A DNA stretch of 64,000 nt from Leptospira sp. WS39.C2 (GTDB lineage Bacteria; Spirochaetota; Leptospiria; Leptospirales; Leptospiraceae): the NCBI RefSeq assembly GCF_040833965.1, contig NZ_CP162142.1, positions 1,389,001-1,453,000 on the forward strand. The letters run 5' to 3'. The position numbers and the translations under genes were made by a program. The notes under the pieces are model-generated. The model did no database searches. It saw only the letters and a list, made by a program, of their open reading frames with translations, and had not been told where the DNA came from. Of this stretch, positions 34,303-43,207 are shown piece after piece. Within the stretch, counting starts at the first letter, position 1. Each line of letters opens with the position of its first letter.

Positions 34303-34392
34303 ACAAAATTAAAAAATTAAATCCAATCTAATCCTAAACTCTTAGGACAAGACTTGTTTGCCTATTCCCCTTGGAAACTACAGGAGCAAGTC
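34294..34392 (+). promoter_or_regulatory. Candidate translational attenuator of the ABC-F gene
   Basis: Two mutually exclusive pairings share one strand. Anti-sequester: 34294-34306 (AATAGGTGAACAA, the end of the leader ORF) with 34354-34366 (TTGTTTGCCTATT), 11 Watson-Crick and two G-U pairs without a bulge. Sequester: 34351-34359 (GACTTGTTT) with 34384-34392 (GAGCAAGTC), seven Watson-Crick and two G-U pairs, covering part of the AGGAG Shine-Dalgarno (34382-34386). A local hairpin TCCTAA-ACTC-TTAGGA (34332-34347) lies between. A ribosome finishing the leader would mask the first strand; one stalled at codon 3-4 would leave most of it free. Confidence 0.5.
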
Positions 34393-34394
34393 GT

Positions 34395-35903
34395 ATGCCA
34401 CATCATATAAGCATTCATAATTTAACATTCCAATTTGAATCACAATCGGAACCGTTATTTCAAAATCTAAACCTTCATTTTTCCAAAGGATGGACAGGGA
34501 TTGTTGGGAAAAACGGAAGTGGAAAATCCACTCTTGCAAAAATCATCAGTAGAGAACTTGTGCCATCCCAAGGTAAGGTTGTTGGTAATGGAAGTAGTTG
34601 TTCTTTATCGCAAGGAACGGAGATTACAAAAGAAGAAATTTATGAATTTCTCTCTTTAGAAAATAAGGTCTCTGGGTTTTGGATGAGCCTCTTTCAAATC
34701 CAAATGGATACGTCAGATGATTATGAAAGATTTAGTTTTGGAGAAAAACGAAGGTTCCAATTGACTATGGTTTTATCAAAAGAACCAGACGTTTTGATTT
34801 TGGATGAACCAACCAATCATTTAGATACCACAAGTGTAAAACTCATCCGAGAAGCGATGGACCACTACCAAGGTATTGGTATCCTCATCAGCCACGACAG
34901 AGATTTACTAGATGGTTTGGTTTCCTCATGTATTTTCCTAGAAAAAAATTTTTACTCCCAACGGATTGGGAACTATACTTCAGGGAAAAAAGAAATAGAA
35001 AGGGAAAAAGAAGAAAGAATACATAATTGGGAAAATGCAAAACGAGAACATAAAAAACTCGAATCTGAACTAAAACGAAGGAGAATGGAAGCGAGTCTTT
35101 CACATAAACAGAGGTCCAAAAAAGGTTTGGATATACATGACCATGATGGTCGTTACCAAAAAAACTTAGCAAGGTTGAGTGGTAAAGATGGGCAAGCAGG
35201 ACGTTTGAAAAACCAAATTCAACGTCGCGTTGAAAATTCTGAAACAAAAGAAAAAGGAATTTGGGAAACACTCCCAGAAAAAGAAACAATCGGTTTCGAA
35301 TGGAAAACTACAAAATCCAGAAAAAGAAGCTTATGTTTGTTAGATGATAAATTTCTGGATTTTGGTTTTATGAATTTAATTTTAACAAAACATTTTGAAA
35401 TTAAATCTGACGCAAGGATTGCGATTACAGGGAAAAATGGAGGTGGGAAATCTACATTTCTCAAATATTTAAATGAGCGATTCCAAGTGAATGGCATTCG
35501 GTCAATTTACCTTCCACAGGAATTTTCCAAGGAAGGGCTTAAGGATTTGTATCAGGAATTCCAAAACTTATTGGGTGCGAAGAAAGCAAATGTATTGTCT
35601 CTTATCCACAGGTTGGGAAGTGATCCAAAACGATTTTCCGAATCGGAAGCCTTAAGCCCTGGAGAAGGGAAAAAACTTTTTGTATCCTTAAGATTCGAAG
35701 AAAACCCTGAAGTCATTTTATTAGACGAACCCACAAACCATTTTGACTTAAAATCTTTAGAAGCTTTGGAAACTTCCTTACGAGAAGTCGCTGCAGCTCT
35801 TGTCTTTGTCAGTCATGATCGGAGATTTGTTGAAACAGTAGCGGACAATGAGTGGGTTTTGGAAAACTTCCGGCTCACTGAAAAACATCTAGACAGAATC
35901 TAA
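34395..35903 (+). CDS. ABC-F ATPase, ribosome-protection type
   Basis: A 502-residue soluble protein with two ABC cassettes and no membrane domain. Cassette 1: Walker [14 protein letters not shown], signature [11 protein letters not shown], Walker [13 protein letters not shown]. Cassette 2: [36 protein letters not shown]. The basic, helical inter-domain linker (~205-290, including [27 protein letters not shown]) is long, cassette 1 lacks an obvious arm insertion, and there is no long C-terminal extension; this is the build of antibiotic-resistance ABC-F proteins (Msr/Lsa/Vga-like). ATG 34395 follows AGGAG by eight bases; TTG 34371 is upstream of that Shine-Dalgarno and rejected. Expression is probably controlled by the leader. 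Confidence 0.88.
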   Translation: MPHHISIHNLTFQFESQSEPLFQNLNLHFSKGWTGIVGKNGSGKSTLAKIISRELVPSQGKVVGNGSSCSLSQGTEITKEEIYEFLSLENKVSGFWMSLFQIQMDTSDDYERFSFGEKRRFQLTMVLSKEPDVLILDEPTNHLDTTSVKLIREAMDHYQGIGILISHDRDLLDGLVSSCIFLEKNFYSQRIGNYTSGKKEIEREKEERIHNWENAKREHKKLESELKRRRMEASLSHKQRSKKGLDIHDHDGRYQKNLARLSGKDGQAGRLKNQIQRRVENSETKEKGIWETLPEKETIGFEWKTTKSRKRSLCLLDDKFLDFGFMNLILTKHFEIKSDARIAITGKNGGGKSTFLKYLNERFQVNGIRSIYLPQEFSKEGLKDLYQEFQNLLGAKKANVLSLIHRLGSDPKRFSESEALSPGEGKKLFVSLRFEENPEVILLDEPTNHFDLKSLEALETSLREVAAALVFVSHDRRFVETVADNEWVLENFRLTEKHLDRI

Positions 35904-35911
35904 GGACTGTA

Positions 35912-35928
35912 CTTAGAATAATTCTAAG
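35912..35928 (+). promoter_or_regulatory. Fur/PerR-type palindrome at the ahpC ribosome binding site
   Basis: CTTAGAATAATTCTAAG is a perfect 8-1-8 palindrome; its core TTAGAAT-A-ATTCTAA (35913-35927) has the 7-1-7 form of Fur-family PerR boxes. It ends in the Shine-Dalgarno AAGGAG (35926-35931) of ahpC, so it could act as operator DNA or, as RNA (CTTAGAA/TTCTAAG, loop TAA), partly hide that site. Confidence 0.55.
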
Positions 35929-35938
35929 GAGTGACATT

Positions 35939-36532
35939 ATGCCACAAGTGACATCACATGCCCCTGATTTTAAAGCAACCGCAGTGATCGGGGACAGTTT
36001 CAAAGAAATCAAATTATCCGATTACAAAGGCAAATGGGTGGTTCTATTTTTCTATCCACTTGATTTTACTTTCGTATGTCCAACAGAGATCATTGAATAC
36101 GATGCAAAACTAGAAGATTTTAAAAAGATCGGAGCTGAAGTTTTGGGAGTATCCGTTGATAGCGAATTTTCACACTTAGCTTGGAAAAAAACGCCTAAAA
36201 AAGAAGGTGGTATTGGTGAGATCAAATACCCACTCATTGCAGACAAAACAAAAGAAATTGCAAAGTCTTTTGGTGTTCTCATTGAGTCAGGTCCAGATGC
36301 AGGAGTTGCGTTACGCGGAACTTTCATCATCGACCCACAAGGTATCATCCGCCAAGCAACTGTTAACGACCTTCCAGTAGGACGTAACATTGAAGAAGCA
36401 CTCAGACTCATCAAAGCTTTCCAATTTGTGGAAAAACACGGTGAAGTTTGTCCTGCAAACTGGGATGAAGGGAAAAAAACGATGAAAGCGGATCCTACTG
36501 GATCAAAAGCTTACTTCGCTTCCGTCAATTAA
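35939..36532 (+). CDS. ahpC: 2-Cys peroxiredoxin (AhpC/Prx1 type)
   Basis: A 197-residue peroxidase that reduces hydrogen and organic peroxides. The peroxidatic Cys is in the canonical [14 protein letters not shown] (Cys near residue 50); the resolving Cys is in HGEVCPANW (~170). '[13 protein letters not shown]' and '[25 protein letters not shown]'-type blocks are typical, as is the C-terminal YF-like end needed for overoxidation sensitivity. No ahpF is adjacent, so the reductant is presumably thioredoxin. AGGAG lies seven bases before ATG 35939. It precedes sufB by 35 bases, a pairing linking peroxide defence and Fe-S repair. Confidence 0.95.
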   Translation: MPQVTSHAPDFKATAVIGDSFKEIKLSDYKGKWVVLFFYPLDFTFVCPTEIIEYDAKLEDFKKIGAEVLGVSVDSEFSHLAWKKTPKKEGGIGEIKYPLIADKTKEIAKSFGVLIESGPDAGVALRGTFIIDPQGIIRQATVNDLPVGRNIEEALRLIKAFQFVEKHGEVCPANWDEGKKTMKADPTGSKAYFASVN

Positions 36533-36567
36533 TTGCAATTTCTCTAAACGAGAAAATGGGAGAACCA

Positions 36568-37962
36568 ATGGAATCTACAACAAAGACCGAAAAACCGAAT
36601 GTCGAATTTTACCAGGCTGATAATTTTCCAAAGGGTTTGACTCGAAAGGTTGTAGAGTCCATCTCCCATATCAAAAATGAACCAAGTTGGCTTGCCGAAT
36701 TTCGATTGAAAGCCTTCGAGGTTTACGAACAAAAACCGATGCCCGCTTGGGGGTTTATCCCTCAGTTCCAAATCAACATTGATGACTATGTGCATTATGT
36801 TGGTTCCAACCAAAAAAAGAAAAAATCATGGGATGAAGTGGATCCCGAAATCCTCCGTAGTTTTGAAAAACTAGGAATCCCGGAACACGAACGTAAATAC
36901 TTAGCAGGAATCGAAACGATGAACGATTCCGAAACCATTTATGCCAATGTCAAAAAGGAACTCACTGATTTAGGAATTATTTTTTGTGACATTGACACTG
37001 CCATTCGCGAATACCCAGAACTCGTTCGTGAGTATTTGGGAACCGTAGTCACGATTGGTGATAATAAATTTTCCGCACTCAACTCTTGTGTTTTTAGTGG
37101 TGGGTCATTTGCCTACATTCCGAAAGGCGTTAAAACTCCTATGCCACTTCAGGCATATTTTAAAGTAACAGCCGCTAGTTCCGGTCAATATGAACGAACG
37201 CTTCTCATTGCTGATGAAGGTGCACATTTGGAATACAGTGAAGGTTGTACTTCCGTCCAAGATAAGGGTACGAATTTCCACACAGCGGTTGTGGAACTTG
37301 TCGCTAAAAAGAATTCTAAAATTTTTTATACCACCATCCAGAACTGGAAAAAAAATATGTATAACTGGACCGTGAAACGTGGGATATGCGAAGAAGCAGC
37401 TCACATTACTTGGACAGATTGTAATATTGGTGCCAACACGATCAAATACCCAGGAATCATTTTACAAGGGGACCATTCCACAGGAGATGTACTTTCCTTA
37501 GCATTTGCGGGCAATGGCCAAGTGCAAGATACGGGAGCTCGTATCATCCACGTAGGTAAAAACACACGTTCTAATATTTTAGCAAAAGGTGTAGCACTTG
37601 ACGGTGGGATCAATTCTTACCGAGGTCTTGTGAAGTTTGAGCCATCCAGCAAAGGATCTTATAGCCACATCAAATGTGATGGACTTATGATGGACAATAG
37701 GTCCCAGTCTCATGCCTATCCTTATAACGATGTTTCGGGTGAAGAGGGAACTCTGAACTACGAAGCCACAGTTTCCAAAATTGACGATGACCAATTGTTT
37801 TACTTACAATCTCGTGGGATGAGTGAAGACGATGCAAAACTACTCATCATCAATGGATTTTGTGAAGGGGTCACGAAACACTTAGATGTGGAATATTCGG
37901 TGGAGATGACAAAACTCATTCGTATGATCCTAGAAGATGGAAAAGTCATCGCGGAAACCTAA
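36568..37962 (+). CDS. sufB: Fe-S cluster assembly scaffold SufB
   Basis: A 464-residue SUF scaffold protein that builds Fe-S clusters with SufC and SufD. Clear SufB blocks: '[21 protein letters not shown]', '[26 protein letters not shown]' (as separated strands), '[22 protein letters not shown]', '[17 protein letters not shown]' and the C-terminal '[17 protein letters not shown]'. ATG 36568 has GGGAGA five bases upstream; ATG 36556 is an alternative. sufC and sufD do not flank it, so any partners are elsewhere. It is probably co-transcribed with ahpC; a TTTCTC-TAAAC-GAGAAA hairpin (36539-36555) lies between them. Confidence 0.93.
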   Translation: MESTTKTEKPNVEFYQADNFPKGLTRKVVESISHIKNEPSWLAEFRLKAFEVYEQKPMPAWGFIPQFQINIDDYVHYVGSNQKKKKSWDEVDPEILRSFEKLGIPEHERKYLAGIETMNDSETIYANVKKELTDLGIIFCDIDTAIREYPELVREYLGTVVTIGDNKFSALNSCVFSGGSFAYIPKGVKTPMPLQAYFKVTAASSGQYERTLLIADEGAHLEYSEGCTSVQDKGTNFHTAVVELVAKKNSKIFYTTIQNWKKNMYNWTVKRGICEEAAHITWTDCNIGANTIKYPGIILQGDHSTGDVLSLAFAGNGQVQDTGARIIHVGKNTRSNILAKGVALDGGINSYRGLVKFEPSSKGSYSHIKCDGLMMDNRSQSHAYPYNDVSGEEGTLNYEATVSKIDDDQLFYLQSRGMSEDDAKLLIINGFCEGVTKHLDVEYSVEMTKLIRMILEDGKVIAET

Positions 37963-37971
37963 ATTCCGCGA
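37949..37971 (+). other. Strong hairpin around the sufB stop codon
   Basis: TCGCGGAA (37949-37956) pairs perfectly with TTCCGCGA (37964-37971); the TAA stop is in the seven-base loop. On the plus strand the stem is followed by A residues, not T, so it is not a canonical intrinsic terminator. It may protect the 3' end or mark the convergent boundary. Confidence 0.5.
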
Positions 37972-37984
37972 AAAAACACACGAT

Positions 37985-38287
37985 TTACTTCTTAAAAACT
38001 AAAACCCAAAGGCTTGCGCTTGCGATGAGTAGGCCTAAACATTCTCTCACTTCTTCCACCTCCATTCCAAAATAAGGTGCTTCCATTCCAAAATAAACAG
38101 ACAGGAGAATGTAGGCAGGGATAAGAATATATCCAATCCATTTGGGAAGCCTTTGGAAAAAACGAATGCCTGCGAGAATTCCTACGATGGCATACAACGG
38201 AAACCATAGATAGGGATCAGGATCATTTAGTTGCAAATAAGCAAATAAAGAAAAAATGGGGATACAAATCAGAGAGAAAAGTTTCAT
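37985..38287 (-). CDS. TMEM220-like small membrane protein
   Basis: A 100-residue protein with four hydrophobic segments. The N-terminal 'LFAYLQLNDPDPYLWFPLY' matches the transmembrane 220 family signature (AY-x-Q-x-NDPD-x-x-x-W-x-x-Y). Function of the family is unknown. A 7-residue repeat (YFGMEAP then YFGMEVE) sits in the third loop, from a 21-bp near-exact tandem duplication. ATG 38287 chosen over the TTG four codons upstream. It converges with sufB and is divergent from the dehydrogenase gene at 38358. Confidence 0.72.
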   Translation of the reverse strand: MKLFSLICIPIFSLFAYLQLNDPDPYLWFPLYAIVGILAGIRFFQRLPKWIGYILIPAYILLSVYFGMEAPYFGMEVEEVRECLGLLIASASLWVLVFKK

Positions 38288-38357
38288 CACAGTTTCCAAA
38301 GTTTTTTGATTGCGGATACAAATCCAAGCGAATTATCCTAATAGGGGAAGCCACCGT

Positions 38358-39608
38358 ATGAAAATCCAAATCCTAGTTTTTTTGTCCTTTTTTACCGTAT
38401 CTCTTTCCACTCTATCTTGTGATGATTTAGGCCGTAAGATTTTAAAAACGTTTAGCAAAACGTATGAAACCGATGGAAAGGTTTTGGGATCCAAACCAAT
38501 TTTCATTGGCCCTGATGCCACGAGGAAACAAATTCTAATCTCTCTCCAAGAAGTGGTGAAGGTCAAAGAACCAACAGATATACAATTTCCACCAAATGAC
38601 AGTCCCTTTTTATTTATTTTGGAAAAAGCAGGGGATCTCATCTTGTTTGACAGGGAAAAGAAAACCAAACGAGTGTTACATAAATTTTCAGTCATCACAG
38701 ACAGTGAGGAAGGCCTACTTGGACTTACCTTCCATCCTAAGTATCCAAAACAACCAAAAATATACACACATACTGTAATTTCGTCTGCGAATAAAGATAT
38801 GACAGTAATTGCTGAATGGGATGTGGAAAATCCAAGTTCCTTTTCCACTATGGTTTTAAAAAATGAGCGTGTTTTATTGCAAGTAGAACAACCTTACCCC
38901 AACCATAATGGTGGGCAAATAACCTTTGGACCCGATGGGCATTTATACATTGGGCTTGGGGATGGTGGTTGGAGGGCTGATCCTAAAAAAAATGGACAAA
39001 ATCCAAACACATTACTTGGTTCAATTTTACGGATTTCACCTACACCGGATCCCGAAGGGAAAAAACCATATTCGATTCCAAAAGACAATCCTTTCCTTGG
39101 AAAACAAGGTTTTTTACCTGAAATTTTTGCCTATGGAATTCGTAATCCTTGGAAAATGAGTTTTTCACCTGATGGTCGTTTGGTTGCCGCTGATGTGGGA
39201 CAAGATGCTTATGAAGAAGTGGATATCATTCTAAGTGGTAAAAACTATGGATGGAACCAAACAGAAGGTTTCCATTGTTTTACTGATGGTTGTAATCCAT
39301 CCCTTTACCAAGATCCTTTTTACGAATATGGAAGGGATGAAGGACAATCCATTACCGGTGGTTATGTGTATTTTGGATCATCGATTCCTGAACTGAAAGG
39401 CAAATACGTGTTTGGTGATTTTATCCAAGGCAAAATTTGGGCCATTGACTTACCGAAACCTGGGGAAAACAACAAAATTACAGAAACCATAACCCTTGGA
39501 AAATGGAACTTACTCATTCCAACATTTGGACAGGATCGTGATGGTGAAATTTTTGTCGCCGACTACCAATCGGGAACCATTTACAAATTGGTCAAAGCCG
39601 TTCCTTAA
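38358..39608 (+). CDS. PQQ-dependent sugar dehydrogenase-like lipoprotein
   Basis: A 416-residue protein. Signal peptide MKIQILVFLSFFTVSLSTLSC with a lipobox ending at Cys21. The mature part is a six-bladed propeller of the glucose/sorbosone dehydrogenase (GSDH) family: 'EEGLLGLTFHPKYP', 'NHNGGQITFGPDGHLYIGLGDGG', 'FAYGIRNPWKMSFSPDG' and 'DVGQDAYEEVDII...NYGWNQTEGFHC'. The calcium/PQQ residues cannot be confirmed by eye. ATG 38358 follows a GGGGAAG-like Shine-Dalgarno; a 16-codon longer frame is less likely because it would precede the signal peptide. Envelope oxidation of an aldose is the family expectation. Confidence 0.85.
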   Translation: MKIQILVFLSFFTVSLSTLSCDDLGRKILKTFSKTYETDGKVLGSKPIFIGPDATRKQILISLQEVVKVKEPTDIQFPPNDSPFLFILEKAGDLILFDREKKTKRVLHKFSVITDSEEGLLGLTFHPKYPKQPKIYTHTVISSANKDMTVIAEWDVENPSSFSTMVLKNERVLLQVEQPYPNHNGGQITFGPDGHLYIGLGDGGWRADPKKNGQNPNTLLGSILRISPTPDPEGKKPYSIPKDNPFLGKQGFLPEIFAYGIRNPWKMSFSPDGRLVAADVGQDAYEEVDIILSGKNYGWNQTEGFHCFTDGCNPSLYQDPFYEYGRDEGQSITGGYVYFGSSIPELKGKYVFGDFIQGKIWAIDLPKPGENNKITETITLGKWNLLIPTFGQDRDGEIFVADYQSGTIYKLVKAVP

Positions 39609-39696
39609 AAATTCAAAGTATTCAAAATGAAATTTTGATTTGGCAAAACAGAATAGAATCTAACCAAACTTTTGAAGGCATAACATTACTCCCTAT

Positions 39697-41691
39697 ATGA
39701 AAAAATTCTTCTCCCATATTCCTTTTTATATACGATTCCACCTACTTCTCGCAGGCCTTGGAATTGTTTTTTTAACCATCTACCGCGTAGCTTTTTTTCT
39801 CATGTATTCTTATCGGATGAATGACAAGTCCTTTTGGATCATTTTGAAAGCATTTGCAAAAGGGGCTCGGTTTGATATTTCCGTATTATGTGTGTTACTT
39901 GGTTTTAGTCTTGTTTATTCCACATTTCATTTTCTAAATCGGAATCGTTGGTATAGGGCTGTTTGGAGGACAATTCCGGTTGTTTTTATCATCCTACTTC
40001 TTTTTTTACTCATTGCAGATTTGATTTATTATGAAAATGGAAATAAACACTTGGGATACGAAGCTTTTGCTTACTTGGGGTTTGAGATGTTACCACTTGT
40101 AGGTTCTGCCTTTTCTCAAAATCCAATTTTGTTTTTATTAGGACTTCTTGTCATCGGTGGGATCGGATTTGGGATTTATAAAATCCAATCTAAATTTCCA
40201 TACTCCCATGTGAATATCCATTATAAATGGGCAGGTCTCCAGTTTCTTATTGTATTGGCATTACTTGTGCTTGGAATTCGGGGTGGGATCCAAACAAGTC
40301 CTCTTAGGACAAGTGATGCCATCATCACAAAAGAAACCATTACCAATGATTTGGTGTTAAATCCTGGGTTTACTGTCATCACGGATCTCAAGATGACAAA
40401 GGTAGACGATCGTCATTATATGAAATTGTCAGATGCGACAAGTTTTGTACAAAAGGAAGTGACATACCCTGGTGCCAGTTTTGTGAGTGATGAATTTCCT
40501 TTACTTCGTAAAACAACTGTTAATTCCAAAAAGCCTTTGCCACATATCGTTGTCATTGTACTTGAAGGTTGGACTGGTAAGTTTATTGATATCATTGGAA
40601 CTGGGAAAGTGGAAGGAAAGGTAGTAACTCCTTATTTCAACCAACTCATTCGCCAAGGGATGTTCTTTAAAAACTTTTTTGCAAGTGGGGGAAGGACAAC
40701 CAATGGCCTCATGGCTCTTATGGGTGGGATCCCTGACAGACCAGGGCTTACGGTGGTAAGAACTCCGCAAATCCTCAATCGATTTTCTGGTCTCGGGAAC
40801 ATTGCAAAAACAATCGGTTACCAAACTCTTTTTGTCACAGGTACTGACTTAAGCTTCAATAATAAGGGTAGTATCATGTACCACTGGGGTTTTGATACAC
40901 TCATCGGAAAACAAGACCTTGAAAAAAATCCTGAGTACAAAACTGGGCCTTGGAGTTATTTAGACGAAGCATCTCTGGATGCAATGCACAAACGACTGTT
41001 AAATGTGAGTGCAGACAAACCAATTGTTTCAGTGATCCATACAGGAACCACTCATTATCCATACAAAGTTCCAGATGAAAAATACCGTTTATTTGGAAAG
41101 GATACCCAAGATAGCGAATATTTGAATGTATTACATTATGCGGATTTTGCTCTTTTTGAATTTATGGAGAAAGCAAAAAAAGCTCCATATTTCAAAGATA
41201 GTATATTCTTTTTTGTCTCCGACCATAGCCACCACCGATTTCTCAATTATTATGAGGATCGAAATGTTCCCTTTCTTATCTACGCACCAGGGAAAATCAA
41301 ACCCGAGTTAAGAGAAGACATTACCTCCCAACTCGATTTGATTCCAACCATCCTAGGTTTCATGGAAAGAGAAGTCTATTTTAGTGTGATGGGCCGAGAC
41401 CTACGGAAAGTGAAAGGAAGCTCAGCTTATTTTGCGTATGGGAATATTTTTGGATGGATTGAGGATGATTTTTTGTATTACCAATCCGTAACAGGGGGGC
41501 AAGGGGAAACAAAAACGATCAAAGAGCCGTTTGTGGATCTTGGACTTTGTTATCGAGATATGAATCTCTGCAAAAAACACGCGGAAAAAACAAAAGCTTA
41601 TTTGAATATGGGAGACGAACTCCTGAAGTCGAACAAACTGTTCCCTTCGGAATCCGTCTTACAAGAAATAAAATCTAATACCAAGTATTAG
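39697..41691 (+). CDS. LTA-synthase-family membrane sulfatase / phosphoglycerol transferase
   Basis: A 664-residue protein: five N-terminal transmembrane segments (to about residue 200) followed by an extracytoplasmic sulfatase-fold domain. Metal and catalytic residues visible: Glu of IVVIVLEGW, nucleophile Thr in GGRTTNG, and Asp-His in VSDHSHH. This is the LtaS/MdoB-like arrangement, which transfers phosphoglycerol or phosphoethanolamine to glycans or lipids. In a Gram-negative-type spirochete the acceptor may be a periplasmic glucan or lipid A. ATG 39697. Its 3' end overlaps the convergent hydroxylase gene by 17 bases. Confidence 0.87.
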   Translation: MKKFFSHIPFYIRFHLLLAGLGIVFLTIYRVAFFLMYSYRMNDKSFWIILKAFAKGARFDISVLCVLLGFSLVYSTFHFLNRNRWYRAVWRTIPVVFIILLLFLLIADLIYYENGNKHLGYEAFAYLGFEMLPLVGSAFSQNPILFLLGLLVIGGIGFGIYKIQSKFPYSHVNIHYKWAGLQFLIVLALLVLGIRGGIQTSPLRTSDAIITKETITNDLVLNPGFTVITDLKMTKVDDRHYMKLSDATSFVQKEVTYPGASFVSDEFPLLRKTTVNSKKPLPHIVVIVLEGWTGKFIDIIGTGKVEGKVVTPYFNQLIRQGMFFKNFFASGGRTTNGLMALMGGIPDRPGLTVVRTPQILNRFSGLGNIAKTIGYQTLFVTGTDLSFNNKGSIMYHWGFDTLIGKQDLEKNPEYKTGPWSYLDEASLDAMHKRLLNVSADKPIVSVIHTGTTHYPYKVPDEKYRLFGKDTQDSEYLNVLHYADFALFEFMEKAKKAPYFKDSIFFFVSDHSHHRFLNYYEDRNVPFLIYAPGKIKPELREDITSQLDLIPTILGFMEREVYFSVMGRDLRKVKGSSAYFAYGNIFGWIEDDFLYYQSVTGGQGETKTIKEPFVDLGLCYRDMNLCKKHAEKTKAYLNMGDELLKSNKLFPSESVLQEIKSNTKY

Positions 41692-42994
41692 AAATATTAC
41701 TGAGATCAAAAAAGGTTTTTCGTTTGAGGATGATCCATAGAAGGGAAACGAACGAAAGACCAATGAGTGGAATCGCAAAAATTTCAATATTTGGAATCTG
41801 CGAATAAAGGAGTGTGATTACAAATGCAATGATAAATAAAACATTGCGAACTACTTCTGTCCTTCTTGACCAACGTTTCATCTCCATAGTTCTATCAATT
41901 GAAAACAAACTAAATATGATCACTGTTGATAAAATTCCAAGCATTGTCATATCTTGTTCTAAATTGATTTTTGCAACTTTCCAAATCACAAGACCCACAG
42001 CCATTAGGACAGCTGCTTGTAATGCCACATATACCATAACACCCATCGGTGGTTTTGGATCATACTTTTCTGTATATGCAGGTTCTTTAAATTCATCATC
42101 TGGAGTTTGTAAATAATTTGGTTTCCAACCTGGAGGTCCAAAGATGGTTTTGAAAACATCACCAAAGGATTTACATTTTAGAATCTGAAAGAACATATCC
42201 TTAAACACGTGTAAGTTGACAGTGATTGGATTAAAAGAGTTAACTGGTTTTGTTAAACCATAAATGGGTTCATCTGTTTCCCATTCAAAAGATCCAAACA
42301 TTCTATCCCAAATGATTAAAATTCCACCGTGGTTACGGTCGAGGTACTTCCTTTGGGTTCCGTGGTGTACACGGTGGTTGGAAGGGGTCACCATAAATTC
42401 TTCAAAAATTCCTAACTTACCAATGAAACGAGTGTGCACCACAAATTGGTATACTTTCAATATTCGATGGCTGAGTAAAAACATCGCCCATGGGATCCCA
42501 AGCAGAGCCATAGCAAGAAAGTATGTATATTCAAAAATCCTTTGCAGGCCATTTCCACGGAAAGCAACCGAAAGGTTCATTTCTTGGGTCGAATGGTGGG
42601 TGACGTGAGTTGCCCAGAAAAGATTGATTTCGTGGCAATGTCTGTGGAACCAATAGTAGATAAAATCAGCAAATACAACTGAGAATGTCCAAGCTCCCAA
42701 AGCGTGCCAATTGACGACAAAGTTGGGTGAAAATTGGAATGGACTTGTCAGAGGGAAAAAATGATAACCGAGGGCAGATAAAGAATAATTCTTTTCCACA
42801 ATGTCGTAAACATATAAGGCCCCAAGAAGAATGACAACACCTATGAGAGCGAAGATGACTCCCGTGCTCACATCAGCAATTAAAACATTCAAACGGTAGA
42901 ATTGTTTGCCCTTCATATAAGAGACAAAAATTTCAATACCGATCAGTGCGACCATGACGATAAAGGCGTATTCCATAAAGGCATCGCTATTCAT
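41675..42994 (-). CDS. Fatty acid hydroxylase-superfamily membrane enzyme (AGMO-like)
   Basis: A 439-residue membrane protein with about eight transmembrane segments. The di-iron His clusters are present: HRHCHE, HVTHHS (ATHVTHHSTQEMN), and HRVHH (SNHRVHHGTQRKYLDRNHGG). The 'NHGGILIIWDRMFGSFEWE' block is typical of the alkylglycerol monooxygenase (TMEM195) / sterol desaturase superfamily. It probably hydroxylates or cleaves an ether or fatty lipid. ATG 42994; no co-directional neighbour is close. Confidence 0.87.
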   Translation of the reverse strand: MNSDAFMEYAFIVMVALIGIEIFVSYMKGKQFYRLNVLIADVSTGVIFALIGVVILLGALYVYDIVEKNYSLSALGYHFFPLTSPFQFSPNFVVNWHALGAWTFSVVFADFIYYWFHRHCHEINLFWATHVTHHSTQEMNLSVAFRGNGLQRIFEYTYFLAMALLGIPWAMFLLSHRILKVYQFVVHTRFIGKLGIFEEFMVTPSNHRVHHGTQRKYLDRNHGGILIIWDRMFGSFEWETDEPIYGLTKPVNSFNPITVNLHVFKDMFFQILKCKSFGDVFKTIFGPPGWKPNYLQTPDDEFKEPAYTEKYDPKPPMGVMVYVALQAAVLMAVGLVIWKVAKINLEQDMTMLGILSTVIIFSLFSIDRTMEMKRWSRRTEVVRNVLFIIAFVITLLYSQIPNIEIFAIPLIGLSFVSLLWIILKRKTFFDLSNISNTWY

Positions 42995-43207
42995 GCGTTT
43001 ATTTTCCTCACTAGATACAAGGCTTTTGAATCACGTCCTCTTAGTCAATGTCCATTTCTTCCAAAGAAACTTCATACTTTGTGACGATTCTGTGAATTTA
43101 GACTTGTTCTAGTAGGCTTTTTGGAGTAAGACTTTTAGAAAGAGTGTAATTTCTTGTCCCGTAAGGTGGCAAAGAAAAGATTGGCTAATGGTGAAAGGAC
43201 CTACACA

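Noticed and set aside
34371..34394. TTG start eight codons upstream for the ABC-F protein
   Set aside because: It would place the start before the AGGAG Shine-Dalgarno of ATG 34395.
38059..38100. 21-bp tandem duplication in the TMEM220-like gene
   Set aside because: Simple in-frame duplication of seven codons; no sign of function or mobility.
39626..39642. CAAAAT-GAA-ATTTTG inverted repeat before the sulfatase gene
   Set aside because: Short, AT-only arms; no T run and not near promoter boxes.
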